From positions 26,838-90,837 of the forward strand of contig JANQBS010000165.1 in the NCBI GenBank assembly GCA_033085395.1: 64,000 nucleotides of DNA, read 5' to 3'. A program made the position numbers and the translations under genes. Origin of the DNA: Xanthoparmelia taractica (Eukaryota; Ascomycota; Lecanoromycetes; Lecanorales; Parmeliaceae). The notes below the pieces were generated by a model. The model saw nothing but the letters and a program-made list of their open reading frames with translations. It was not told the DNA's origin and searched no databases. Positions within the stretch are counted from its first letter, which is position 1, and each line of letters begins with the position of its first letter. Positions 13,134 to 23,620 of the stretch are shown piece by piece.

Positions 13134-15807
13134 ATGGCTTTGCTACAGAACGAAGAGTATGTATATCTTGTGTTACAATCGCAGGATTCAGCAGAGAAAT
13201 TGGTCGTCCCTCTGGTCGTACTACATGAGAAGAGAGTCTCATGAGCAATGAGTGGTCTTTAGAGTGCTCCTATTCTGACCGCCTAACAGCTTTCTTATCT
13301 GGCAGCTACGGACATCGTACTTGGCCCATAACAAGGATGGCATTGGCGAGCGTCTCATCAATGTTGATTCTAGTGTTCTCAATGATCCCAGTTTCCGTGC
13401 GGCAGGGTGGACCTCCAACATCGCGGACATCAATAGAACTTATTCTCCGCCAATCCCAACTACCGTTTCATCCGACTACTTTGCTGCGCCTCCGAGATCT
13501 GCTGGCATTGCCCCCGCGGGCTTTGGCGATGAGGAAGAGGAAGGCGGTATAGTGACCGGACGTGGGAGTACTGACACCATTGGTCCTGGTCCCAACGTCA
13601 GGCGAAGACGACTTCGTGAGCAGCACGATGAAGATGACAGCAGTGATCTGAGCGACGAGAGTGACGACGACGCTGAAGGCAGTAGACGGTAGTACATTCA
13701 GCTGCTCACTCTCGGCACCTTAGTACTAACTGCAAGCCGAAGGGCTGCGCAGCAGATCAAGTTCGCAAAGATGCCCGTGAGGAACCGATCGGGTTCGTCA
13801 CCCATCCGCAGCTCTTTTGCGAAAGATTCAGTCGAGGTTCTCATCACATCACCATCCCGGCGGTCACACGAGGGTAGACTGCGGAGCGGGTCTTTGACGG
13901 GCGTGGAGGCTGTGAAGGAGAGGGCTAGAAGGGACACAACTACCAGCAGCGATATGTCATCCGAGAACGAGCTAGATCCTTCAATTCTCAGAGCAAGACG
14001 CAAGCCAGCCAACCCTGTTAAGGCAGCGAAAGCTGGTAGCCTATTAACTGAGAAGCACAAGGAAGATGAGCGGCAGCAGATGCGCATTTTGACCACCACG
14101 ATCAATGAAGATTCGGAAGCAGAGTCAGACAGAAGCGATCTCTCATCGGAATTTGCAGAAACCGCCGACTCAGAATCGCTCTTGGATGACATTGATTCCC
14201 CCTCTTTAGCTGATATGCCAGCAGAAATGGACGTTAACAAGGAGTCTCCCAGCAAGCCGAAGTATGCATCAGCACCTCTTCTTCAACCGCTCCCTCCAGC
14301 GCGGCCCATCAGTACTATCCAACCTGTTAGTCTTTTGGGACAAGCTTTGAGAGCTGGAAAAGCCAAGCCCAAGAACCCTGTGGAGGCTTTCGCGAGGCTA
14401 TCCGGAAAAGGAGCTTTGGACCCTCTTAACATTCGAATCTATGCACCTTTCTCAGAGTCACCCAACAAGCCCTTTGAAATGCCCTTGCTGAAGAATGTCC
14501 AAGCCACTGACTCTGGAGAAATCCCACAAGTCACCGTGGCAGATGCAATTGGCCTGAGCTTGTGGAGATACCGTGAGGAAGGTCTCAAACCTCCTATTGA
14601 GGAGTCCAAGCTCAATGTTAACTTTTGGGTACTGCGAATGGTCGAAGACGGGGAAGTTGAATATGATTTTCCTCCTTTAAATCGAACGCAGCCCATTGCT
14701 GCTTTCACGTCTAACAACAATCGCGGTCCTCGAGGAAGATCTCGGGAGAAGCCATATGACGAGTTTGCTCTGGTGGAGGCTACTCAAGCTCAAATTCAGG
14801 AGAACAAGAAGCTCACTCCCAAGTTCGACAGATTGTTGGAAGCAACCAAAGTGGATGCATCCGAAGCTGTTTCACAGCGCCTTAGTCAGACCGAGAGAAA
14901 AGAAAACCCCCCTCCTCCGACAGTACTTCGAAAACCAGCGCCGGTGCCAGCAGACAAGCCAGCCTTTCCTTCAATCCACTCGACCCCTCGAACGGGTCCA
15001 CCAAAGATGCTCAAAATCCATTTCACAAGTCTCGAAGCTTTCAGCCAGATCAGCACCATTGAAGTTACTACAGACACTTACCTCGCGGAGGTCCTAGATA
15101 TCGTCTGCAAAAGATGGAAGCTTGACAAATCTTACCACATCCTGAAAGTAACCGGCACCAATACTATTGCCCCCGTAGATAGGATTGTCGAATCTCTCGG
15201 TTCTCGTACAGAGCTCGATCTTGTACGCAGACGGTTTGCAAATGATGGCGCTCTCGGTCTTGCAGGGTCGCCGGGCAGTAGTTCGCCTAACGCACCCTTG
15301 ATCCTGGCAGCGGAAACGCCGGCAAAGGGACAAAGGAAGGGAAAATTGATGCATCCGCTGGCACAGAACTCAGAAATGCTGAACAGTACTGCTAAGTACA
15401 AGAAGTACAACGTCATCAGAAAGCAACCTATGTCTTTTGCGCCTTCGCATCAACGAATACTGCTGATGGACGAGGATTACATGCATATCCTACCTGGGGA
15501 GACAGGGAAGACATTGTTCGATAACAGTGTGAAGACAAGCCGGGTGCCGTTCAGTATGATTGTAGGTTGTAAAGTTAGTAGGAGACATCCGAAGACTTTC
15601 CGGGTGAGTCGTTGCTCCACCTTTATGTTGCGATGTCCTACTTGCTGACTCTCTGTGATCCTCTAGGTGATCATCATAAGAGACAAGGATGATACGAAAC
15701 GTTATGATTTCGAGGCACAAAGCACCATCGATGCTGCGGAAATTGTGGAAGAGATCAGAAAGGGCATGGAACCCTATGACCAGCAGCACCAACAAACGAT
15801 GGGGTGA
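13134..15807 (+). CDS. AVO1: TORC2 subunit Avo1/Sin1 (CRIM and PH domains)
   Basis: Scaffold subunit of TOR complex 2 at the plasma membrane, which recruits AGC kinases. Inferred exons are 13134-13156, 13290-13688, 13737-15603 and 15667-15807, with introns of 133, 48 and 63 nt, giving 809 aa. The 23-nt first exon is supported because splicing to 13290 regenerates the family N-terminus MALLQNEDF...QLRTSYL. Intron 2 has a perfect TACTAAC branch site and an AAG acceptor. The KFAKMPVRNRSGSSPI motif lies near residue 150, the CRIM domain at about 354-490 (NPVEAFARLSGKG onwards), a Ras-binding-like ubiquitin fold at about 563-645, and a C-terminal PH domain at about 695-809, split by the last intron. 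It is divergent from the PRCC-like gene and ends 42 bp from the stop of the convergent phosphatase gene. Confidence 0.93.
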
Positions 15808-15849
15808 TGTGATGTCTGGATCGATCGCTGATGAGCACAATTCAATGCG

Positions 15850-16626
15850 TTATGAGGCCTCCGCGGCTACAATGCCCACGCTCCTCTTCCACTCTGCATA
15901 CGGCGCCTTATCTCTCCTCTCTCCATCTACGATCTGTTCAACGCCGTATTCACACGCCTCCCACACCCTCAGCTGCTCACAGAAACCGCGATTTGGGCTC
16001 GCCATCGGTCTCTTCCCTTTCACGAAGATCTGCGCCTCAGAGAAGCCCACGCCCCATGTTCGCATTACTACAGACTTCTTAGCCTCGTTGCTCGCGGCGC
16101 ATACATTCGCGTAATCCAAAATGGACAGGAAGATCGAGACATACGATAAGCCATGACCAAAGTCACACTTCGACTGATCCCCATCCTGCAATGCACGAGT
16201 ACCTTCTTCCCCTCCGCCCTCTTCTCCTCAATCAAATCGCATGTTGAGCCAAAGATAGAAAGCAGATCTTCGGCCGGTCTGTCATCTTTGTTGAACCGTG
16301 TTGTCACGATGCCCATGTCTAGATGCTCTTGGAGCGTCGGGGGCGACAGGTCGGAGCTCATGATTGTGAGCACGAAGGTTATGTTGGTAGAGCGGAGGGA
16401 GTCGATGTTTGAGGCAGCAAGACAGCTAAAGACGTGTAAGGCACTTTACTTGACTACGGCGCCCGTGGTATAGCTGTCGTCCAACTTGGAGAGAAGGCGA
16501 AAACACTTACCCACCGAGATAGAGACTTGGCAGTATTTCTGTTAGCGAGAGGGAAACGCAGCAGTTCCATAACGCTTTCTCTATCATGGCCTTGCTGACA
16601 ATGTTCCTGGTTTCTAGATCAGACAT
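15850..16626 (-). CDS. Dual-specificity protein phosphatase
   Basis: Small cysteine phosphatase of the DSP family. Inferred exons on the minus strand are 16626-16511, 16425-16145 and 16067-15850, with introns of 85 and 77 nt, giving 204 aa. The N-terminal EILPSLYLGG motif is typical of the family. The P-loop reads VLVHCRMGISRSVT, which matches HCx5R with the following Ser. A candidate general-acid Asp lies in RFNKDDRPAEDL. After the P-loop, splicing restores AYLMRTWGVGFSEA and then PNRGFCEQLRVWE, the usual helix after the active site. Substrate specificity (MAP kinase or other) cannot be read from sequence. It is convergent with AVO1. Confidence 0.9.
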
Positions 16627-17478
16627 GATTACGGTATTATGGTTTCTTGCGAATTTTGGGTCTTAGATGGTTGTTTTGTTAAGTTGTTAGTGAGAAAGTC
16701 GCGTGTCATGGAACTCATCTTTCACCGCCTGGGCACGTGACCGTAGGTCGCGCGAAAGCCGGATATTCGTAGGGCTGCAGCCGGCTCTTCTCCGATCAAA
16801 GGTGCAGCTCGACGACGGTTCGACACAAGCAGGTCAACACAGTCTGGCTGTTGGCAAGAGTCTTACTACCCGTACTTGCAGTTGTCTCAATAAAGACTTT
16901 GGAGTTTAGACGCCACTGATGTTATTGAATTTTTGGCAGAGTGTTCTGAGAAAATCACTACTTTATTGTACAGCATTTCTCTTAGCCCTAACCCTAATAT
17001 CTACGGGGGGAGATCTTAAGTGGCGTAGACAAATTTCTCTCAAAAAAACTCTGCCAAGGTATCACGAGGAGGAAGAAAAAATACGCTCAATCATATACTC
17101 TCCTACTATGGTTATTTCGAAGGTTGGAAAATATGAGAAGAAAAGCCTACAAGGAACAAAGCTCTTATTCACGCATACTTTTTTCCCGCGGAAATGTAGT
17201 CAGATTTTCTGTGATTTCTCTGTCTGTAGTTTTTTCTTGTTATGTAGATATTAACGTTTAGGAGTAAATCGCAGGCAGAATTTCCTCCAAGGCTCGCGGC
17301 ACCAAAATTTTCCATCTTACGAGGAGGCGCTGAGTTCGCGCATCTTTTGTATGTCCTATGGGCATGGTTCTTAAGCGGGGTTTGGTATCTCGCATAAGAG
17401 TGCTTGCCCAGAAGCAAAATCATCCACTGCACGTTTCGTGGAAAAGTCCCATCGACAGGCCAGGATCGCGCTTGAGCA
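16627..17478. other. Intergenic region
   Basis: Lies between the phosphatase promoter and the end of the neurochondrin-like gene. It contains a CACGTG core in GGGCACGTGACC near 16730 and a short CCCTAACCCTAA match to the telomere repeat near 16986. No coding exon is recognised. Confidence 0.5.
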
Positions 17479-19098
17479 TCAAAAGCTCAGACTATCCAAC
17501 CCCTGCACCACTTCTTCTAGACCATCCCTGATCCCACTGTCCGCACCATCCACTTTCGTCAATAGTGCTTCCACATATTCTCGTAACTCGGCGACGACAT
17601 CTCTTCTCCGACTCTTGACGCCCCGAGGCGCCCGTACCATGAGCTCTACCGCGAGCTGACAAATGGCCACACCCAGTTCCAGGTCTGCCGTGTCGGGTGC
17701 ATGTACGACTGTTTCGCGAGCTAGTTCGACGATAGACATCCATTCCTCTTTTGCCGGCCCAGTGACGTCGGCTTCAACTACTGCTAACAGTACGCGAACA
17801 ATCTCGATACCTCGTACGTGCTCCGAGGGAATGCCCAATAAGTTTCCCAGGTCGTCAGCGAGGACGGCCCAACCTTCTTCGCGGAGGAAAGCTTCGACGC
17901 CTTCGGGAGTTTCGATGATGCCTTCAAGAGAAAGCAACACGGGATACCGGAAGTCCTGATTAGATGTATCCCTGTACAAGGCAAGGAGAACATCCATTAT
18001 GCCGGAGGCTTCTCGGCGAAGAGCGTCGTTTTCTTCATTACGGAGCCACAGGGACAATGCACGAAGCTGTGAGAGCGTTAAAGGGTCTTTTGAGATTCCA
18101 CTTGATGTGTCCCAAGCTATTGGAAGGCGTTTAGTTGATCCTTGACTAGGATTCCGAGCGGAGGGATGAAGACCAGCGGCGCCTGCCGTGGAGGAGTCAT
18201 AGCGGTCACGGAGATGTTCGATAGTCAGAGACATTACTTCTGAGATGTTCGCTCGAAGCTTCATGAGGAGGTCGACAGGCATAGGCGCCGAGAATGCAGG
18301 ACCTGAGCCCCCATCGTCGTCATCACTGTCCATGGCCTCAAGGCTTTGCAAAAGGAAGCCGATAAAGGCAGAGACTATGTCGTAGGCTCTGGCTATACGC
18401 TCTGAGATATCAGGGTACTCGGCAGAATGTAGCTTTTCTTGTAGGGATGGAATGGTAGAGCGAATATCGATGAGTAGTACTGTGACGAACATGTAAGACT
18501 TTGTTTTCTCATCCGGTTTCTCATCTTTGTCTCCGGCCCTAAAAACCACCTGCGAGCCTTCCATTGTCGTTGCTAGCATAGCGAGTATTTGCATTATCTG
18601 GTTGGTTGTCTCTGGAGGCGTAGAACGTAGAGCAGACATCAGTAGTGGCACTCGGCCACCAAACCGGCCATCCTTCTCTGGAGCGTCCAAAACTGTCAAA
18701 AAGGCGTGTAGTACTGCCACCGCCAACGCAACCATATTACCGGCTTCTTCGTTTGTTCTCTTGCCCTCCGGCTTGGCCTTCAAAAGTCGATCCAGGAATT
18801 TAACGGGTATTGCATGCCAGCATTGTTCGACCAACGCCCGTGAACCCTCCTCTTCTGTGCTACTTTGTTGGCTGAATTCCTGTTCAAGCAAAGGTTTCAG
18901 TAGGGCCAGCCCGACGAAGCGGGAGGTATCATCCTTTGCTTTGAGAAGTTCCAGCGCCTTTTCGAGGTCTTTAGGGAGAGGACTAACGGCTGGCGGTCGG
19001 GTCATTTCGGGGATTTGAGCCATAATTCCTTTCATATCAGGCTTCTGTGAGGCTTCAACCGTGCTGTCTTTGGGCGTTTTGATCTGCGGGTTGAGCAT
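17479..19098 (-). CDS. Neurochondrin-like protein (DUF1941)
   Basis: Intronless, up to 539 aa, made of armadillo-like alpha-helical repeats. Recognisable neurochondrin features are the N-terminal KALELLKAKDDTSRFVGLAL, the PLLMSALRS / QIMQILAMLATT segment near residue 150-180, and helical repeats to the C-terminus. Animal neurochondrin is a cytosolic protein that binds SMN and signalling proteins; the fungal function is not established. Internal Met codons at 19035 and 19023 lie closer to the conserved start of the family, and the first of these lies just past the stop of the small ORF upstream, so the real protein may be 514-518 aa. An acidic DSDDDDGG patch lies near residue 255. Confident on family, less so on the start. 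Confidence 0.88.
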   Translation of the reverse strand: MLNPQIKTPKDSTVEASQKPDMKGIMAQIPEMTRPPAVSPLPKDLEKALELLKAKDDTSRFVGLALLKPLLEQEFSQQSSTEEEGSRALVEQCWHAIPVKFLDRLLKAKPEGKRTNEEAGNMVALAVAVLHAFLTVLDAPEKDGRFGGRVPLLMSALRSTPPETTNQIMQILAMLATTMEGSQVVFRAGDKDEKPDEKTKSYMFVTVLLIDIRSTIPSLQEKLHSAEYPDISERIARAYDIVSAFIGFLLQSLEAMDSDDDDGGSGPAFSAPMPVDLLMKLRANISEVMSLTIEHLRDRYDSSTAGAAGLHPSARNPSQGSTKRLPIAWDTSSGISKDPLTLSQLRALSLWLRNEENDALRREASGIMDVLLALYRDTSNQDFRYPVLLSLEGIIETPEGVEAFLREEGWAVLADDLGNLLGIPSEHVRGIEIVRVLLAVVEADVTGPAKEEWMSIVELARETVVHAPDTADLELGVAICQLAVELMVRAPRGVKSRRRDVVAELREYVEALLTKVDGADSGIRDGLEEVVQGLDSLSF

Positions 19099-19273
19099 TA
19101 TTCTGTGGAGGAGGCTCCTCTTGTTCTCCGTTTATGAAGTCGCGGACTAGGGCTCTGGCATTTGGAAATTTGTGGGAAATGTTGACGACACTGTCCCAAC
19201 AGTGGAATACACCCCACGCAATGACTGCAAGCTGGATGATTGCATATTCTTGCTTCGAAAGATAGAGCTCCAT
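19055..19273 (-). CDS. Small hypothetical protein, one hydrophobic helix
   Basis: ORF of 72 aa on the same strand as the neurochondrin-like gene, overlapping its longest possible start by 44 nt. Residues ~10-32 (AIIQLAVIAWGVFHCWDSVV) are hydrophobic and could form a membrane helix; the tail is Gln/Asn/Pro-rich. I do not recognise a family. It begins with ATG 147 bp from the divergent bL12m start codon. I found no splice donor that would fuse it to the downstream gene. It could be a genuine short protein, a translated upstream ORF in the neurochondrin mRNA, or chance. Confidence 0.45.
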   Translation of the reverse strand: MELYLSKQEYAIIQLAVIAWGVFHCWDSVVNISHKFPNARALVRDFINGEQEEPPPQNNAQPADQNAQRQHG

Positions 19274-19420
19274 GTTGTAAACCTGCTTTGATCCGCAGAG
19301 AATAATTCGCGTACTTTGAACGCAGGTCTGGAGTTACCTCGGCTAAATCGAGATCGCGCTAGTGAGATCTAAAGAATCAATGCTCGACATATTGGCACCT
19401 CAATTCTCCCATTATCCACG
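19274..19420. promoter_or_regulatory. Short bidirectional promoter region
   Basis: A 147-bp gap between the divergent starts of the small ORF (and its downstream neurochondrin-like partner) and bL12m. Promoters for both directions must be compact or extend into the genes. Confidence 0.45.
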
Positions 19421-20083
19421 ATGTCACTGTCCTCCACATCCACTGCACGCTGCTGCGCGCGATCATTGCGCTGCTCTTCAAGACCACGTCCACTATGTTC
19501 TACCTCAATAATCTCACAACGCCAGCGAAGAGCGCCATCAAGGCGATGGGAATCTACAACAGCAGCAGCATCGACGAACCCTAAGGTGTCTACTATAGTT
19601 GACCAAATAAGCCAATTGACTTTACTGGAGACTGCAGATCTCGTTTCTAACCTCAAGGTTAGCCATCTTGCATCTTAAATTGGCAACTCGCACCCCCCGC
19701 CCTACTCCTCATACAAACCCCTACAATCCGAATGCTGACGTGGTTTTACTGCTCTACAGTCTCGCCTCAACATTCCAGACATGCCCATGGGTGGCTTCTC
19801 CGCCGCCGCAGCACCTGCCCCTGCTGCACCAGTCGAAGAAGAAGAAGCCGCTCCTGCAGCACAAGAAAAGACCCTCTTCACCCTCACACTCAAGTCGTTC
19901 GATGCGGCGTCAAAACCCAAGGTTATTAAAGAGATTAAGGGCATGTTGGGGTTGAGTTTGGTGGATAGTAAGAAGTTCGTCGAGAGTGCGCCAAAGCAGA
20001 TGAAGGAGGGAGTGCCGAAGGAGGAGTCAGAGAAGATCATTGAGACGATGAAAGGCCTCGGTGCTGTGGTTACCATGGACTGA
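19421..20083 (+). CDS. MNP1: Mitochondrial large ribosomal subunit protein bL12m
   Basis: Stalk protein of the mitochondrial ribosome that recruits translation factors. Inferred exons are 19421-19657 and 19760-20083, with a 102-nt phase-0 intron, giving 186 aa. The N-terminus is rich in Arg/Ser and lacks acidic residues, as in a mitochondrial presequence. The L7/L12 dimerisation segment (TIVDQISQLTLLETADLV) follows, then an Ala/Pro/Glu hinge, then the C-terminal globular domain from about EKTLFTLTLKSFD to GLGAVVTMD with the conserved IKEIKGMLGLSLVDSKKFVE helix. Length is normal for the family. Confidence 0.93.
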
Positions 20084-20947
20084 GAGAGTGGGAGCTTTGG
20101 TGTAGGAGATGGTAAAGATGCATTGTGCGCGGAGTTTGAGCCATGTACATGTACGGCAAGCATAAAACGCAACCTTCTGGGAGCTACTTCCAGAATCTTT
20201 CCGTCTATTCATCTGATTTCTGCCGGTAACTGGCCGATCTTCTGATCTCGTTTAGATATAAGTGTCAGCGCTTTCCATCAAATTCGAGCAACAGATTGCT
20301 AGTCCTCCGTTGTGGGAGGATCTTGGCTTGATCGCACTGCTCGTTCTCTGCTTTTCCATATCAATCATTGAGCGTTTTAGGCTTTGGACGACAGAGCGTG
20401 TTCGCACCCGCGACCCTGGTTCTTGGGGCTCCTTCGGCTCTCATTACGGATATGAAGCTCTCAATAGCTTTACCCTACTTACAAGTCGCTTGTGTAATAA
20501 AATCACACCCAAGCTCTGAAATGGGAGTAATTCAGTCGACAGGACACGTCACTAGCAACCGGGCGGGAGTTGAGAAGCTTTGGCTTCTACGCCAAACGGT
20601 GTGCTCAGACTACTCCTAACCGTTTTCCTCTTGCTCGTGGATTGATAGACAACCATCCAACAGTACATCAGAACCTTGGACTTGCTCCCGCATTCCATCA
20701 TCGATGTTTCTAGAGATATCGTCCTAGTTGTGATCAATCACACATTCAATGGTACTGCAACTTCTGAGGGAGACGTCTCCATGAGAAGGACATCTGGTTT
20801 AACAGAAGGCTTACCGAAGCGCGAGACTCTTTCTGTAATCATGAGTCCTTTGCGCAAGCGAAACGCAGAGGCTTATGCTACATATCCTTCATGTCCAAAC
20901 GAGAGGTTGGCCATTCTCTAGTCTCAGTGCTTGATTATGATTGCTAA
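20084..20947. other. Intergenic region
   Basis: 3' flank of bL12m and DNA leading into the chitinase relic. It may include a decayed 5' part of that relic, since a segment at 20676-20921 stays open for 82 codons, but I recognise no domain in it. Confidence 0.4.
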
Positions 20948-22282
20948 GCTCTGTGTAGTTGCTGTTGCACACGGGGCAAATGTGGGTACGGACCTGACCA
21001 CTGCGGCATTGACAAACGCATCTCGAATCTGTTCCACAGCCATGTGCAGCAAATACAGCGAAGGCGGAAATCTTCAGTGTGGCATGAGTCTATTGTTCTC
21101 ACTATGGATGGTGTGGAGTAATTTCCTCACTAATACTGTTACTCTACAGCTTCTAGAATGCCAACACCGAGCCGTCATCCCGAATACTAACTACCTACTA
21201 CAGACTTGACGAGTTACACTGTGGAGATCCCATCCCAACGGCTTGGCTTTGGGGTATGTCAAATAATGTATCCATCTTCATGTCATCTTGGTGCGGTCTC
21301 TGCAATTGGCCGCCCTGTCGATAATATCAAGCCTCAAATACGAATGATCGCCTCTGCAATCGCATTGGACTCAGCCAAATCATAAGCACTGGTCTAATTC
21401 ATTTGTACTTTGCATTCGCTGAGATAGATACAATTAGCTTCGCCATCGTTGTAGCTAATGGTGGGGACGAAGACTGTTATACCAAACTCAAAACAGAATC
21501 ATGGATAGCGATTGGTGGCTTCGACTTCAGTGATCCTGGACCTACCCGTTTTCAATAGTGATTTTGTTGGGTGTCCAGTCTGGCATCATAGAAAGAACCT
21601 CTTATCTCTAGTTGCGAGCGATATGGCATTAGCATTAGAAATTTATGCAACTTCAATTCCCAGTCCAAAGACCTTCCTGGCTCAATGCGGCTTCCAAAAT
21701 GTCGACTTTGATGTGAGTACCCGGCAACTCCTGATGGTGCCTGATTCGGAGGATCATGTTGTTCGTCAAAAGGCTTTGGTGGCTCCACGGAAACTTTTTG
21801 CGGCAGCAGCTTCATCTCATGGACCTTGCGATAATTCGAAGATTATTCAGGACCTTCGGGTGATGTTTAGATATGATCCTAGCATCTGGGATGATCCAGA
21901 TCCCGAAGGCCTTCCGACGTCCAATGCTGAACCTTCTCCTGAGCCTTCACCGTCTACATCATGCTCCAGCTCGACCGTCACCAACTTCGGGGTATCATGT
22001 ACACCAACAAACTCTGACTCTTCGAGCTGCACAACAACAAGCTCATCTCTTGTCGCTGGCTGCGCAGCGAGCGCTACCACTACAAGACCCGGTTCTTGCT
22101 CAACTCAAGAGGAGAGCGTGGACCAAGGCGAACATGTCATGTACTCGGACGCTGATTCCCCGAGCTCCACCACCGTCTCCGCGACCATCCATCCCCTTCC
22201 GGAAACATCCGCTCAGCCGCTCCAACTCCGACCCCAACACCATCTTGCTACCTCCAAGATGAGGATCCCGATTGAGGCATGA
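20948..22282 (+). pseudogene. Decayed GH18 chitinase (hevein-GH18-Ser/Thr tail)
   Basis: A string of chitinase fragments in different frames. Near 20960-21010 a hevein-type chitin-binding fragment reads CGYGPDHCG. A second Cys-rich fragment (KYSEGGNLQCGMSL) lies near 21056-21094 in another frame. From 21355 to a TAG at 21556-21558, 67 open codons read from CNRIGLSQI to WIAIGGFDFSDPGPT, the start of a killer-toxin-alpha-type (subgroup C) GH18 barrel. After further damage, FLAQCGFQNVDFD near 21680-21714 matches the strand entering the catalytic DxxDxDxE motif, but the reading frame is broken exactly there, so the catalytic Glu is lost. Farther on, CTTTSSSLVAGC-type Ser/Thr-rich sequence resembles the usual C-terminal linker of these chitinases. 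Stops and frame changes in every domain argue against function. Confidence 0.82.
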
Positions 22283-22921
22283 ATTCCGCTTGTTGCGTCT
22301 GCGACGGAAGCTTAAACTACTTCTACCCCGAGCCCACATCAAGGAGCGATTGTGCATTCGTGCCGCTACCTCCATAAACCAGCAACCCAACAATACCGCC
22401 TAGCGCAGTCACGAGCTGCTCGTGACGAGCAGTTTTCAACTCTGTACTATTGTCGACATCCAACAACGCGATTTGCTACCTCGACCAATGTAAGCCTGCG
22501 GTGGGGAGGAGGGAAGTACTGCATCACGTGATGAAGTGACCTTACTTCTATACAGTGCGTCGGTCCTGGGCGACGCAAATCTCATGGTATATCCATGTCC
22601 GGTACACCACTGCCTGTCGCGTTTTGCATGTTTTTGTCGTCGCGGCTCTGACTTAGGCTAGATTCGGAGAAATCGAAGGTCTGAGCGCAGAGTACAGCGC
22701 ATCTAGGAGGTGTAAGAGATACAGCCGACATCCGAGCGTGCATGTGCTTGCTTGCCCATGGTGTCGACACGGGATTCTCACTTTCTACCTCTCAATTCGG
22801 GCATCCCCAGCTGTAACATAACCTAGCGTGCCCAGTCCCCTTCCCATATCTCTTTCTCAAACTCATCCTGAACGATCTACTTTGACATCTTCCAACGTAG
22901 ATACTAGACATCTCACCCATC
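22283..22921. other. Intergenic / promoter region of the C2H2 gene
   Basis: No coding exon recognised. It includes a perfect 12-bp palindrome with a CACGTG core (listed separately) and a pyrimidine-rich stretch (TCCCCTTCCCATATCTCTTTC) near 22840 just upstream of the zinc-finger gene. Confidence 0.5.
22522..22533. promoter_or_regulatory. CATCACGTGATG palindrome (E-box core)
   Basis: Perfect 12-bp palindrome about 390 bp upstream of the zinc-finger gene start. TCACGTGA is the classical basic helix-loop-helix binding site. Function is inferred from sequence only. Confidence 0.4.
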
Positions 22922-23620
22922 ATGTGGGAATGTGACACATGTACGCGTACTTTCAACAGCCAAAAGGCAGTCGAACAGCATATGAATGCTCTTGGTCACT
23001 GGCACCATTACTGTGCGCCATGCGGGCGGAAATTCGATAATGGCAATAATCTCCGCATGGTATTCCTCTCAGTCCTCTCCTACCCATATATAGATTATCT
23101 ATACTGACACCCATCCCCCCAGCACCTCAATTCCCGCACCCATCGCGGCGCTAACGTCTCTTGTCCCTTTTGTAAACGAGCCTTCACCTCCGCCAGTGGC
23201 GTCTCACATCACCTCGAGGCCGGCTCTTGCCCGAGCGCACGGTGCGTCAACCGTGAGAGCATCTTCAGCACCCTCCGACAGCGCGATCGGAACGGCATTA
23301 TCACGAACAACCTCTTGGAATGGCACGGGGAGACCTGGTCGACTGAAAACGCCTGGAACGGTCACACATATCAGTGCTACCTCTGCCGCCGCGGGTTCGC
23401 TGCTGTGGCTGACTTGCATCGCCATCTGAAGAGCCCTGCGCACATGCAAGATATATATCATTGTCCAAACAAGGTCCGATGCGGGTCGCAGTTCAAGACG
23501 TTGGCTGGCATGTTCAATCATTTGGAGAGCGAAAGCTGTGGTTTCATCAAGTTCAATGGCGTGCAGAGCAATGTTGGAGGTATTTTAGCGGGGAAGCAGA
23601 GGCTGATTGGCTTCTCTTAA
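22922..23620 (+). CDS. C2H2 zinc-finger protein
   Basis: Inferred exons are 22922-23059 and 23123-23620, with a 63-nt phase-0 intron, giving 211 aa. There are four to five fingers in tandem: CDTC...H...H at residues 3-26, CAPC...H...H spanning the intron, CPFC...HH...C (C2HC), CYLC...H...H near 140-165, and a last CPNKVRC...H...C finger followed by GFIKFNGVQ. The spacer with NRESIFSTLRQRDRNGIITNN and the closing LESESCGF belong to a widespread, uncharacterised Pezizomycotina C2H2 family. Some fingers lack a canonical last His, so nucleic-acid or protein binding are both possible. Confidence 0.88.

Noticed and set aside
21847..22393. Minus-strand and alternate-frame ORFs over the chitinase tail
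   Set aside because: Low-complexity products of the Ser/Thr codon run; the plus-strand frame has the family-like CTTTSSS pattern.
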